From Site-B1 sp963722665 (lineage in GTDB: Bacteria > Bacteroidota > Bacteroidia > Flavobacteriales > Flavobacteriaceae): DNA of 64,000 nt. The stretch spans positions 1-64,000 of the forward strand of contig CAVRNW010000009.1 in NCBI GenBank assembly GCA_963722665.1. Reading direction: 5' to 3'. The translations under genes were made by a program, and so were the position numbers. The notes under the pieces were generated by a model that was not told the DNA's origin, searched no databases, and was given only the letters and a program-made list of their open reading frames with translations. Within the stretch, counting starts at the first letter, position 1. Each line of letters begins with the position of its first letter. Below, piece after piece: positions 7,571-15,643 of this stretch.

Positions 7571-8238
7571 ATACGATAAAATGTATAGTTATTGATGATG
7601 AAGAATTAGCAAGAACTTTGCTAAAATCCTACATTGATAAAGTTGATTTTTTAGAATTGGTTGCTGATTTTGAAAATCCGATTGATGCCATTCCAGTTTT
7701 AAAAGATTCTAATATCGACCTCCTCTTTTTAGATATTCAAATGCCTGAATTAAAAGGAACTGATTTTGCTAAAATGATTGACTCTAAAACCAAGGTTATT
7801 TTTACAACTGCCTATTCTGAATATGCCTTGGAAGGCTATGAATTAAATGCACTTGATTATCTGCTAAAACCTATTGCGTTTGAACGATTTCTGCAAGCCG
7901 TCAACAAGCACAAAAAAGAAGAAAGTGCAGTTGAAGATAGCATAATAGTAAAATCTGGATACGATTTGTTTAAATTAAACTTTAATGACATCCTTTATAT
8001 TGAAAGTGATAGTGAGTATGTGAATTTTTATACCAATGGTAAAAAAATAATGAGCCATCAAACGCTAAAATCACTAGAAAAATCTCTACCTGAGTCTTTA
8101 TTTATGCGGGTTCATCGTTCTTATATTGTGAACAAACATAAGGTAAGTGGCTTAAAAGGAAGGGATTTAATAATTTCTGATGCCATCATTCCTGTTAGTG
8201 ATAGTTATTTTACTAAGGTGAAAACCGAATTATTTTAA
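7567..8238 (+). CDS. LytTR-family response regulator
   Basis: The 223 aa product has an N-terminal receiver domain with the acidic pair (IDDEE), phosphoacceptor Asp56 in FLDIQMP and the conserved Lys in LDYLLKPI. A C-terminal LytTR DNA-binding domain covers about residues 125-223 (IVKSGYDLFKLNF, YIESDSEYVNFY, MRVHRSYIVN). The start codon overlaps the kinase stop (ATGA). LytTR regulators bind tandem direct repeats about two helical turns apart. The three 21-bp-spaced repeats at 2912, 5736 and 6412 are therefore the obvious targets, making this a local regulator of the whole 22-6345 locus. Confidence 0.9.
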   Translation: MNTIKCIVIDDEELARTLLKSYIDKVDFLELVADFENPIDAIPVLKDSNIDLLFLDIQMPELKGTDFAKMIDSKTKVIFTTAYSEYALEGYELNALDYLLKPIAFERFLQAVNKHKKEESAVEDSIIVKSGYDLFKLNFNDILYIESDSEYVNFYTNGKKIMSHQTLKSLEKSLPESLFMRVHRSYIVNKHKVSGLKGRDLIISDAIIPVSDSYFTKVKTELF

Positions 8239-8388
8239 TTGGATTTAGAAGTGAAAGTTAAACACTATTATTTTAAATCTAATCATTATTTGGTTGAAGC
8301 AGATTTAAATGGTAAAAAAGTGTTTTTTGAGTACCTCGAAAATTTAAAAATTAATAACGGATTAAATCTTGCAATTAATTTGAAATAG
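8239..8388 (+). pseudogene. Short open frame, possible C-terminal remnant of an ABC ATPase TOBE-like domain
   Basis: Directly after the LytTR stop codon there is an open frame of 49 codons beginning TTG, with an internal GTG at 8254. It encodes VKVKHYYFKSNHYLVEA, VFFEYLENL and a final GLNLAINLK. The beta-strand-like alternation and ending recall the small C-terminal barrel of some ABC transporter ATPases. This is a weak resemblance. It overlaps the 3' end of the opposing phosphopantetheinyl transferase gene by 14 bp. There is no ATG start, so it may be a gene remnant or a chance frame. Confidence 0.25.
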
Positions 8389-8953
8389 CCCATCCACAAT
8401 AATTCCCATGATGTGTTAGAGAAAATGAGACCCTTTGTTCTTTGTTATTTTGAAATAATTTTGGAATACCTAATCTATTCTTTTTTATCTCTATAGCATC
8501 CATTGGAGCTTTTTTAAATTCTGAAAACATTTTTAAAACAGCTCGGTAGCTATCTTTATGCTGAACTTGATATGAGGTTTCTTCAACTTTAAAACAATTG
8601 CTTTTAACATGTTCTTTTTCTTCTAAAAAAGCTATTGTGTAAATGTAGTTTTCAGTTGAATTAGATTTTGTTCTGTACATATTTTTACCAATACTAACGG
8701 TTCCTTCTGCTTTATAAAATAAATTACACTGCAGTTTTTTAGGATTAAAAAACTGTTTATTAAATTGCTGAACGTAAACTTTATATGAGGCTTCTTTCAT
8801 AGACCAAAGTAACCAAACCATTTGGTGTTGATTTTCAGCTTTGGCAATTAATTGTTGCTCTTTTTCAGTAAAAACCTTGTCTAAAAATCGAGGTCGCTTC
8901 CAATTAGATTCTATTGAAGCTTGCTTTAAATCGACAATGTCATTCCCAATCAT
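8375..8953 (-). CDS. 4'-phosphopantetheinyl transferase (Sfp/AcpS superfamily)
   Basis: The 192 aa product carries the superfamily signatures IGNDIVDL (residues 2-9) and WSMKEASYK (50-58). The acidic and lysine residues there bind Mg2+ and CoA. It should transfer phosphopantetheine from CoA to Ser41 of the acyl carrier protein encoded immediately upstream. The two reading frames overlap by 4 bp. It is the last gene of the leftward lipid/polyketide operon, which suggests a dedicated activator for that carrier. It acts in the cytoplasm. Confidence 0.85.
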   Translation of the reverse strand: MIGNDIVDLKQASIESNWKRPRFLDKVFTEKEQQLIAKAENQHQMVWLLWSMKEASYKVYVQQFNKQFFNPKKLQCNLFYKAEGTVSIGKNMYRTKSNSTENYIYTIAFLEEKEHVKSNCFKVEETSYQVQHKDSYRAVLKMFSEFKKAPMDAIEIKKNRLGIPKLFQNNKEQRVSFSLTHHGNYCGWAISN

Positions 8954-9204
8954 TTAGCATTGAGTTTGATTGTAACAATATCCATGGCAGATTTCACAGA
9001 AACCATTTTTTCCATATCGTCATTTTCAATTCTTATATCAAACTCATCTTCAACATCTAAAACAACATCTACCAAATTTGCCGAATTTATCTTTAAATCA
9101 TTAATAAAATCGGTGTTTTCCGATAAATTACCAAACGCTTCCTCATCCTGAATGTAAGGCTCAACGATGGTTTTTAATTTTGTAATTAGTTCTTCTTTTG
9201 TCAT
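8950..9204 (-). CDS. Acyl carrier protein
   Basis: The 84 aa product has the helical carrier fold with an acidic second helix (VDVVLDVEDEFDI). The attachment serine is Ser41 in LKINSANLVDVV, where most fatty-acid carriers read DSL. That variant suggests a specialised carrier distinct from the housekeeping AcpP. It lies between the ketosynthase gene (8 bp upstream) and the phosphopantetheinyl transferase (4 bp overlap). It likely holds the acyl chain handed to the type III polyketide synthase. Confidence 0.9.
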   Translation of the reverse strand: MTKEELITKLKTIVEPYIQDEEAFGNLSENTDFINDLKINSANLVDVVLDVEDEFDIRIENDDMEKMVSVKSAMDIVTIKLNAK

Positions 9205-9212
9205 ATTGTTTT

Positions 9213-10490
9213 TTATTCAGAATACCTCTTAAAGATAACACATGCATTCACATCGCCAAAACCAAAACTTGCTTTTGCCGCAATATTTAATTTGGTCTTT
9301 ATTAGTTTTTGTGGAATTTTCTCTTCGGAAATTAAAGCTAATATTTCAGGATTTACATCCTCACAATTTATATTTGGAAATACAAATTGCTCTTTTAATT
9401 GCAAGACTGTCGCCACGCTTTCAATGCTTCCAGCTGCTGCTAAACAATGCCCTACCATTGATTTTAAAGAATTAATATATGGGAAATCAATACCTTTTCT
9501 ATTTAAAGCTTTGGTCCAGTTTTTAACTTCTAAACTATCTTTGGATGTTGCAGTTAAATGACCATTTATTGTATCTACTCCCTCTGGTTTTACATTTGCA
9601 GATTTAAGCGCGTCTGAAATGCAACGTTGTACAGCTTTTGGGTTTGGTGCTGTCAAGGTACCTCCATTACGTTGACCTCCAGAATTTATATTACCTCCTA
9701 AAACTTCGGCATAAATAGTCGCACTTCGTTCTAACGCACTTTCTAAAGATTCTAAAACCAAAGCACCAGCCCCACTTCCAGGAACAAATCCTGAAGCCGT
9801 TGCACTCATAGGTCTTGAGCCTTTTTTAGGTAACTGATTGTGCTTATATGTCATAACTCGCATCGCATCAAATCCTCCCCAAATATAAGCACCATCATCA
9901 CTACAACTGCCTACTAACATGCGTTTTGCTTGTCCGGATCTTATCCGTTCAAATCCCATTAAAATCGCTTCTGTTCCAGTGGTGCATGCAGATGAATTTG
10001 TAGTAACCTGATTCCCTAAAGCTAAAATACCTCCCAAATATGCGCTGATCCCACTTGCCATGGTTTGAACAACCACTGTGCTTCCCAAGCGTTTTACTTC
10101 TTTCTCATCAATTCTGTAAATAGCTTCTCTAAATTTTTCTATACCAGAAGTTCCTGTTCCAAAAACGGTCCCGCTATCGAAATCCAATTCACTTTCTGAT
10201 GAAACTTTAAAACCTGCATCTTTCCAAGCATCAATTCCAGCAATGCAGCCATAAAGAATACCTGAACTATCAAATCCCCTCAATTGTAGAGGTGTTAAGT
10301 ATTTCGCTTTTTTTTCTTCAGAAACCTCAGGAATTCCGCCAATACAACAAGAAAAGTTTAAATCTTCTAATTTTTGATGAAAGGTGATTCCAGATTCGCC
10401 GTTTTTAATAGCTTTTGTAAATGCATCAATACCAACTCCGTTTGGAGCAACAACGCCTAAACCTGTTATGACAACTCTATTTTTCATCAC
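9213..10490 (-). CDS. Beta-ketoacyl-ACP synthase (FabF-like, divergent)
   Basis: The 425 aa ketosynthase has a Cys-His-His triad: Cys169 in NSSACTTGTEA, His311 in INGHLTATSKDS and His348 in SMVGHCLAAAGS. The second motif differs from the usual AHGTGT..GD of FabF proteins, so this belongs to a divergent subgroup. It should condense malonyl-ACP with an acyl primer on the dedicated carrier protein. It overlaps the dehydratase gene by 14 bp. The absence of a second ketosynthase/chain-length-factor gene argues against a classical aromatic type II or aryl polyene pathway. Confidence 0.85.
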   Translation of the reverse strand: MMKNRVVITGLGVVAPNGVGIDAFTKAIKNGESGITFHQKLEDLNFSCCIGGIPEVSEEKKAKYLTPLQLRGFDSSGILYGCIAGIDAWKDAGFKVSSESELDFDSGTVFGTGTSGIEKFREAIYRIDEKEVKRLGSTVVVQTMASGISAYLGGILALGNQVTTNSSACTTGTEAILMGFERIRSGQAKRMLVGSCSDDGAYIWGGFDAMRVMTYKHNQLPKKGSRPMSATASGFVPGSGAGALVLESLESALERSATIYAEVLGGNINSGGQRNGGTLTAPNPKAVQRCISDALKSANVKPEGVDTINGHLTATSKDSLEVKNWTKALNRKGIDFPYINSLKSMVGHCLAAAGSIESVATVLQLKEQFVFPNINCEDVNPEILALISEEKIPQKLIKTKLNIAAKASFGFGDVNACVIFKRYSE

Positions 10491-10935
10491 TCATGAGTTT
10501 TACCATTCCCGAAATTAAACCTCGGCAAACCAATTCGTTTTTACTGTTTAGCATCTTCACTTTGCATTTTAATTTATTAAAGCGGAAAATTTCCTTTTCT
10601 GAAACTACTGTTACTTTTTCAGAAGGATACACTGGTAAGAAGAAATCTATATTACTTGATGTTAACGCTATCTGCGGAAGGTTTTCTGTCGAAACGCTAT
10701 CTTTCAGAATATAAATTCCTAAACACACCACTCCAATTTGAGCCATACATTCGGTTAAAATCACGCCAGGCGTTATTGGATTATCTTTAAAGTGACCTTT
10801 ATAGAAATATTCGTTTTCTTTAAATGTGTAACTCCCTGTAATACCTTCATTAGAAACCATGCTGAGTTCATCAACAAACAAAAATGGTGGTTGATACGGT
10901 AAAAGGTTTATGATTTGGTTTGAATTCATATTCAA
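10477..10935 (-). CDS. Hotdog-fold beta-hydroxyacyl-ACP dehydratase (FabZ-like)
   Basis: The 152 aa product has the FabZ-type pattern LLPYQPPFLFVDEL near the N-terminus. The catalytic helix region GHFKDNPITPGVILTECMAQ holds the active-site His of the GHF motif. The catalytic Glu/Asp on the central helix appears to be Glu in LTECMAQ. It should remove water from beta-hydroxyacyl-ACP. It overlaps both neighbours (4 and 14 bp), so it is translationally coupled in the operon. Confidence 0.85.
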   Translation of the reverse strand: MNMNSNQIINLLPYQPPFLFVDELSMVSNEGITGSYTFKENEYFYKGHFKDNPITPGVILTECMAQIGVVCLGIYILKDSVSTENLPQIALTSSNIDFFLPVYPSEKVTVVSEKEIFRFNKLKCKVKMLNSKNELVCRGLISGMVKLMSDEK

Positions 10936-11729
10936 CTTATATGCTCACCGCCATCAACAGGTATTACACAACCATTAATCCAATTTGCTTCATCTTTACA
11001 CAACAAATAAACCACATTCGCAACATCTTCTGGAAGTGTTAAACGTTTAAACGGATTTCGTAATAAGCTATGTTCCTTAATTTTTTCACTTCCCGGAATC
11101 ATTCTTAATGATGCTGTGTCTGTGACACCTGCTTGTATACAATTGGCGCGAATTCCGAATGGTGCAAACTCCAAAGCAATGTTTCTGGTAATGGCTTCCA
11201 ATGCAACTTTAGCTGCAGATACGGCTGCATAATTTCTCCACGCTTTGGTATTACCTTCACTTGTGAAACTAATGATTCGTGAATCACTTCCAAATAATTT
11301 TGCATCAAATAATGCTTTAGTCCAATCATATAAACTAGTCGCCATCGCGTTAATGGTTAAATTGAAATCATCATTTTTTAGTGCTGACTTATCTTTCGAA
11401 ACCATTGGTTTTAAATTGCCTTTTGCAACGCTGTGAACTAATGTTCTGATTCGGCCTTCACCTCCCAAAATTTCTTTTAATTCTGAAATTATTTCAGTAC
11501 GTTTTTCAACTTTAATAGCATCTGCATTAAAAGACTTGAATTGAATTCCTTCTGCTTTTATTATATTAAATTCAGCATTAATTTCTTCATCTTGAGCTCT
11601 TGAGTTTCTATGAATAATACAAACATTCATGCCGTGTTTGGCTAACTTTTTTGCAGTCGCTAGACCTAATCCGCTTGAACCACCTAAAATAAGTGCCCAA
11701 TAATTTTTATGTTCAAATTCTTTTACCAT
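10932..11729 (-). CDS. SDR-family oxidoreductase, FabL-like enoyl-ACP reductase
   Basis: The 265 aa Rossmann protein has a GGSSGLG cofactor motif (residues 16-22), a basic residue pair after the second strand (HRNSR, favouring NADPH) and a Tyr167-X6-Lys174 active site (NYAAVSAAKVALEA). Ketoreductases such as FabG use Y-X3-K. Y-X6-K is the enoyl reductase pattern, and the VSAAKVALEAITR..ALE region resembles B. subtilis FabL. It ends with the usual VDGG. It probably reduces the enoyl-ACP made by the adjacent dehydratase. It overlaps the type III synthase gene by 7 bp. No dedicated ketoreductase gene is visible in the operon. Confidence 0.75.
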   Translation of the reverse strand: MVKEFEHKNYWALILGGSSGLGLATAKKLAKHGMNVCIIHRNSRAQDEEINAEFNIIKAEGIQFKSFNADAIKVEKRTEIISELKEILGGEGRIRTLVHSVAKGNLKPMVSKDKSALKNDDFNLTINAMATSLYDWTKALFDAKLFGSDSRIISFTSEGNTKAWRNYAAVSAAKVALEAITRNIALEFAPFGIRANCIQAGVTDTASLRMIPGSEKIKEHSLLRNPFKRLTLPEDVANVVYLLCKDEANWINGCVIPVDGGEHIS

Positions 11730-12775
11730 TCTAATAAAATTCGTTGAGCAGAAAATCCCGGCCCGAAACTCAACATTAAACCTCTGTCTCCTTTGGGCAG
11801 TTTTCTATCCATAAAACGTTCTAAAACATATAAAACAGTAGCGCTACTCATGTTTCCGTAGAGCCTCAAAACTTCTTTTGTATCGTAAATACTTTTACCT
11901 AAAACACCAAATAAATCTTCTACGGTCTGTACAATTTTCCTGCCTCCAGGATGAAAAATTAAATGGTCTATATTTTCAATAGTGATGTCATTTCGTTCTA
12001 AAAACGGATGTACTATTTTTGGGAAATGATTAGAAATTGTTTCTGGAACGGACTGGTCTAAAATCATTTGAAGACCTGTATTTACCAATTTAAAACCCAT
12101 CATGTCTTCGGCGTCATAAAAGTGATACATCGCTTCATCAATAATTTTTGGTCCTTCCTCATCTTCATGTGAGGATAAAATGACACTTGCTGCACCATCA
12201 CCAAAAATAGCTGCACTTACAATATTTGCCATGCTAAAATCTTCTAACTGAAATGTGGCAGTCGGCGATTCAACTGCAATAACTGCTGCTCGCTTATTTG
12301 GGTTTGCTTTTAAAAAATTCTTCGCATAAATAATTCCCGACACTCCAGCTGCACAACCCATTTCGGTGACAGGCAAACGTATAATGTCTTGCTTCATTTT
12401 CAAGCGATTGATTAAATATGCATCTAACGACGGAATCATGATGCCTGTGCAACTTACCGTAATAATATAATCAATATCTTGTGGATTTAAGTTTGCTTTT
12501 TCAAGCGACTTTTTTAAGGCACTTTCAGCCAATTTTATAGATTCGCGTGCGTAAATATTATTTTTTTCTTCAAACGATGTATTTAAAAACACGTCCTCTG
12601 CATTCATAATAGAATAGCGCCTGTCCACACCCGCATTTTCAAAAAGCTTGATCACTTTTCGCTGGAAACGTTTCTCTTGCCCAGACATCCAAACATTTAA
12701 ATACGGAATAATATCTTTGGTCTGTCTTGTGTGTTTTGGCAATTGTTTTGCAACCGATGTTATTTTTACGCTCAT
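11723..12775 (-). CDS. Type III polyketide synthase (chalcone/stilbene synthase superfamily)
   Basis: The 350 aa product has the full Cys-His-Asn triad of the family: Cys141 in EMGCAAGVSG, His275 in FHPGGRKIV and Asn308 in YGNMSSATV. VSCTGIMIPSLDAYL and the FGPG-type C-terminal loop (LSFGPGFSAQ) are also present. Type III synthases extend an acyl starter with malonyl-CoA and cyclise it to resorcinols, phloroglucinols or pyrones. The starter is probably the acyl-ACP made by the downstream ketosynthase, dehydratase and enoyl reductase. The methyltransferase and FAD monooxygenase genes immediately upstream would tailor the ring. The product is unknown. Confidence 0.9.
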   Translation of the reverse strand: MSVKITSVAKQLPKHTRQTKDIIPYLNVWMSGQEKRFQRKVIKLFENAGVDRRYSIMNAEDVFLNTSFEEKNNIYARESIKLAESALKKSLEKANLNPQDIDYIITVSCTGIMIPSLDAYLINRLKMKQDIIRLPVTEMGCAAGVSGIIYAKNFLKANPNKRAAVIAVESPTATFQLEDFSMANIVSAAIFGDGAASVILSSHEDEEGPKIIDEAMYHFYDAEDMMGFKLVNTGLQMILDQSVPETISNHFPKIVHPFLERNDITIENIDHLIFHPGGRKIVQTVEDLFGVLGKSIYDTKEVLRLYGNMSSATVLYVLERFMDRKLPKGDRGLMLSFGPGFSAQRILLEW

Positions 12776-13489
12776 TTAATTTTTTCTAATTATCCATTGA
12801 TAGCGAAATGCCCATTTCCATTTAATTTCGTAATTTCCCTGCAGTTGTTTTGATATATACTGTAATTCTTTACGTTTAAAGCCTCTTAAAACAGAGGTCA
12901 ATCCATCTTCAATTACCATTCTGTTTTTTATTGTAACACATAACAATTTAAACAAATAATAGGCTAATTTATGTCTGTGTAAATCGTTAACTACTATTCC
13001 TAAACTGGTTTTCTTTAAAACAATCGATAAAAAATTAATCAGCTCTTCTTCCTTAAAATGATGTAAAAACAATGTTGCTAAAACCACATCATATTTAAGA
13101 GTATTAAATTCTTCTGAAAAAATATCGCATTGATAGAAACTTATATTGTCATAGTCTTTTGAAAGCTCGTTTGCGTATGCCATTGCATCTTGATTAGCAT
13201 CTATTCCGGTTAATTTAAATTTATAACCTTCTTTTTTGCCAAGTTTGGCAATATCTCTTAAAATATCACCTCCACCACAGCCTAAATCAATAATAGTTAA
13301 TGGTTGTGATTTAGGATGATATTTAATCAGTTTCTTTAAGCCATTAATAGTTGCTTTATTACCACCCAGCCACTTATTAATGCTCGCTAATTTATCTAAA
13401 GTATCACGTAATAAGTAGCCATTAATGGAAAAATCGTCCATTATTTCTGTTTCTTCAGTTCTATATTTTGTGCTAACTAATAGACTCAT
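12776..13489 (-). CDS. Class I SAM-dependent methyltransferase
   Basis: The 237 aa product has motif I IDLGCGGGDIL (about residues 72-82), an acidic residue after strand 2 (GIDANQDA) and motif IV DVVLATLFLHHF. It is of the Methyltransf_25/11 type. Its stop codon abuts the type III synthase start, and its start overlaps the FAD oxidoreductase stop by 4 bp. Methyltransferases paired with type III synthases usually O- or C-methylate the alkyl-pyrone or resorcinol. That role is inferred from context. Confidence 0.85.
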   Translation of the reverse strand: MSLLVSTKYRTEETEIMDDFSINGYLLRDTLDKLASINKWLGGNKATINGLKKLIKYHPKSQPLTIIDLGCGGGDILRDIAKLGKKEGYKFKLTGIDANQDAMAYANELSKDYDNISFYQCDIFSEEFNTLKYDVVLATLFLHHFKEEELINFLSIVLKKTSLGIVVNDLHRHKLAYYLFKLLCVTIKNRMVIEDGLTSVLRGFKRKELQYISKQLQGNYEIKWKWAFRYQWIIRKN

Positions 13490-14625
13490 TTCACTTGCAT
13501 TGGTTTTCCGTGAGTGCGTTTTATGATTTTTGGTAATAAGTTTGGAAATTGTTTCAATCCTAAAATTAATATTTCGGATAACTTATCTTTACTGAATAAA
13601 GCAGCAACAAAATGACCAACTCTAAGTCGGTTTTTAAACTCTTTATTCCATGCTTGCTGATATTGTTTTTCTAAATTTTGGCGTGATACAATTTTTCCTT
13701 GAAGATAATCAATAATTAGTTTTGAGGCCATCTGTGAGCTTCGAATTGCCATACTCATTCCGTTACCACACAAAGGATGAATCATTCCAGCAGTATCACC
13801 ACACATAATTATATGATTTTCAATAGGATTTTTTGTTTCGAACGAAATCTGGCTAATCGTTAGTGGTTCTTCAAAAACAGGCTTTGAGTTTTTGAATATA
13901 GTTTTTAATGCTTTGTTTCCAAAAATTACTTTTTGCTGAAATTCGTCAATATCCCTATATTTTTTAAACGCTTCAAAATTCGTTATGTAACACAAATTAA
14001 TATTGTCATCCTCAACTTTTGAAACTCCGCAATATCCTCCTTCAAAGTTATGAAGTGCAACTAAATCATTTGGAAAATTTCCTTTGACGTGAGTTTTTAC
14101 AGCGAGATAAGGTGACTTTTTTTTGATGAATTTTCTATCCAATTTTATATCTATATTAGAGCGTTTTCCATAGGCTCCTATAACAATTTTAGACTTATAG
14201 ATTGAATTGTTTTTAGTTTCAACAGAAAATTCATCATTACTAAATTGAATATCTACTACTGAATCTTGCAAAATTTTAACATTCCTGTTTTGGGCTTTTT
14301 CTACTAAGGCGTTATCCAGACAATAGCGACTTATCCCAAAACCCCCTAGAGGCAAATCAGATTTTATAAGTTTATTCTTAGCTGTTGAAAGTTCAAATTT
14401 GTTGATTTTTTTTGCTCCTAATTTAAAGACATCAATTCCCAAATACTCTAAATACGGAAGTACTTCGTTAGAAATGTATTCGCCACAGACTTTGTGTTTT
14501 GGATAGCTGTTTTTCTCAATAACAAGAACACTTAGGTCATGTTTAGAAAGGTGAATAGCGCTTGACAAACCCGCTAATCCTCCACCTATAATGATAACAT
14601 CTGTTTGTGAGATTTCCTTTTTCAA
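13486..14625 (-). CDS. FAD-dependent monooxygenase/reductase (UbiH/geranylgeranyl reductase group)
   Basis: The 379 aa product starts with a GGGLAG dinucleotide motif (IIGGGLAGLSSAIHL), followed by HKVCGEYIS and a C-terminal FAD/ribityl motif MCGDTAGMIHPLCGNGMSMA. These place it in the group I flavoprotein monooxygenase/geranylgeranyl reductase family. It overlaps the methyltransferase gene by 4 bp. In this setting it probably hydroxylates or oxidises the ring formed by the type III synthase, perhaps to a quinone. Saturation of an unsaturated chain is an alternative. Confidence 0.8.
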   Translation of the reverse strand: MKKEISQTDVIIIGGGLAGLSSAIHLSKHDLSVLVIEKNSYPKHKVCGEYISNEVLPYLEYLGIDVFKLGAKKINKFELSTAKNKLIKSDLPLGGFGISRYCLDNALVEKAQNRNVKILQDSVVDIQFSNDEFSVETKNNSIYKSKIVIGAYGKRSNIDIKLDRKFIKKKSPYLAVKTHVKGNFPNDLVALHNFEGGYCGVSKVEDDNINLCYITNFEAFKKYRDIDEFQQKVIFGNKALKTIFKNSKPVFEEPLTISQISFETKNPIENHIIMCGDTAGMIHPLCGNGMSMAIRSSQMASKLIIDYLQGKIVSRQNLEKQYQQAWNKEFKNRLRVGHFVAALFSKDKLSEILILGLKQFPNLLPKIIKRTHGKPMQVK

Positions 14626-14628
14626 TTT

Positions 14629-15168
14629 TTATTGTTTAGTGTAGGTATGGCTTACACTAATTTTTACTGTTTTTCCAAGAATCAGGCTTCTTCCTCCAAC
14701 GCCATAGTCTATTCTGTTAATTTCAAATTCTGAAGAGATTGTTACCTCATCATTTTGTGTAGATAAATTGATTGGAATACTGACTTTTTTTGTAATTCTT
14801 TTGATAGTTAAATTAGCTTCGACTTGATATTTGTTTTCAGAGACCCATTCTATTTTTGAAGAACTAAATGAAATTAATTTATAATTTTTTAAATCAAAAT
14901 AATCCTCCGCTAGAATATGTTCATCTCTTTTTTTCATGCCTGTTTCAATGGACTCGACCCAGATTTCCGAATTAATAAAACTATTGGCCAGATCATTTTT
15001 ATCAATTTTTGCATCAATTTTTACTTTTGAAAAGCTTCCATCTACATTTACTCCTAAATTTTTGATTTTAAACTTAACTTGGGAAATATCTTTAGTTTGT
15101 TCTATTTCCTGTGCTTTAACAGAGTTAAGTAACACAAAAGAAAGAATTAAAAGGAATGAGAATTTCAT
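14629..15168 (-). CDS. YceI-family lipid-binding secreted protein
   Basis: I chose the start at MKFSFLLILSFVLL, which begins a clear Sec signal peptide ending around KAQ (residue 20). A longer frame upstream has no signal character. The mature part follows the YceI plan (SQVKFKIKNLGVNVDGSF, IDKNDLANSFINSEIWV, HILAEDYFDLKNY, IDYGVGGRS), a lipocalin-like barrel that binds isoprenoid or long-chain lipids. It lies only 3 bp before the FAD monooxygenase gene. It may bind the lipid product of the operon in the periplasm, or its role may be independent. Confidence 0.8.
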   Translation of the reverse strand: MKFSFLLILSFVLLNSVKAQEIEQTKDISQVKFKIKNLGVNVDGSFSKVKIDAKIDKNDLANSFINSEIWVESIETGMKKRDEHILAEDYFDLKNYKLISFSSSKIEWVSENKYQVEANLTIKRITKKVSIPINLSTQNDEVTISSEFEINRIDYGVGGRSLILGKTVKISVSHTYTKQ

Positions 15169-15178
15169 GTTTTTAAAG

Positions 15179-15628
15179 CTATAATATGTTTGTAATTTTA
15201 AAATTCTGGTTTCTGAAAACCACCTCATTACCAACTTGTTTTGATAACAACAATTGACCAATTGGTGTGTTGGGTGAAATAGCAAAAAAGTCTACATTAT
15301 CAACAGTCGTTTTTCCGGCGCTTATGCCAATAAAGTAATTTGATTGAGATGTATAAACCACACTACCTAAACAAACAATATTAGAAGATTTAGTAAGGTC
15401 AATTTTAGTGATAGTTTCTTTTAGTTTTTGTACTTCGACTAACTGCTGACCTGCTTTCTCTCGCTCTAATTGCAACATCGCTCTTCCTGTTTCATGCTTG
15501 TCACCAGCACTACTTTTGGTTTCAGAAAGCAAGGATTCCTGAATTTCTGAAATCAAATTCTGGACACTTTGTAATCGGCTGTTTACATAGGCATAACATT
15601 GATCATATAATTCCTGTTTGATTGTCAT
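15179..15628 (-). CDS. GreA/GreB-family transcription elongation factor-like protein
   Basis: The 149 aa product starts at MTIKQELYD. TTG and ATG codons 9-15 bases upstream are alternatives. It has an N-terminal coiled coil (about residues 10-80, with SETKSSAGDKHETGRAM) and a C-terminal FKBP-like domain typical of GreA (SVVYTSQSNYFIGISAG, ISPNTPIGQLLLSK). Homologues in flavobacteria are sometimes labelled 3-oxoacyl-ACP synthase, but no ketosynthase residues are present. It probably binds the RNA polymerase secondary channel. The gene directly follows mtgA and precedes yceI by about 10 bp. Confidence 0.7.
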   Translation of the reverse strand: MTIKQELYDQCYAYVNSRLQSVQNLISEIQESLLSETKSSAGDKHETGRAMLQLEREKAGQQLVEVQKLKETITKIDLTKSSNIVCLGSVVYTSQSNYFIGISAGKTTVDNVDFFAISPNTPIGQLLLSKQVGNEVVFRNQNFKITNIL

Positions 15629-15643
15629 TTTCAACATCTTCAA

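Noticed and set aside
8375..14625. Aryl polyene or flexirubin cluster
   Set aside because: The hallmark ketosynthase/chain-length-factor pairs, acyltransferases and ammonia-lyase genes are missing, and a type III synthase is present instead.
15179..15628. Annotation as 3-oxoacyl-ACP synthase
   Set aside because: No ketosynthase fold or catalytic Cys-His-His is present. The coiled coil plus FKBP-like C-terminus is GreA-like.
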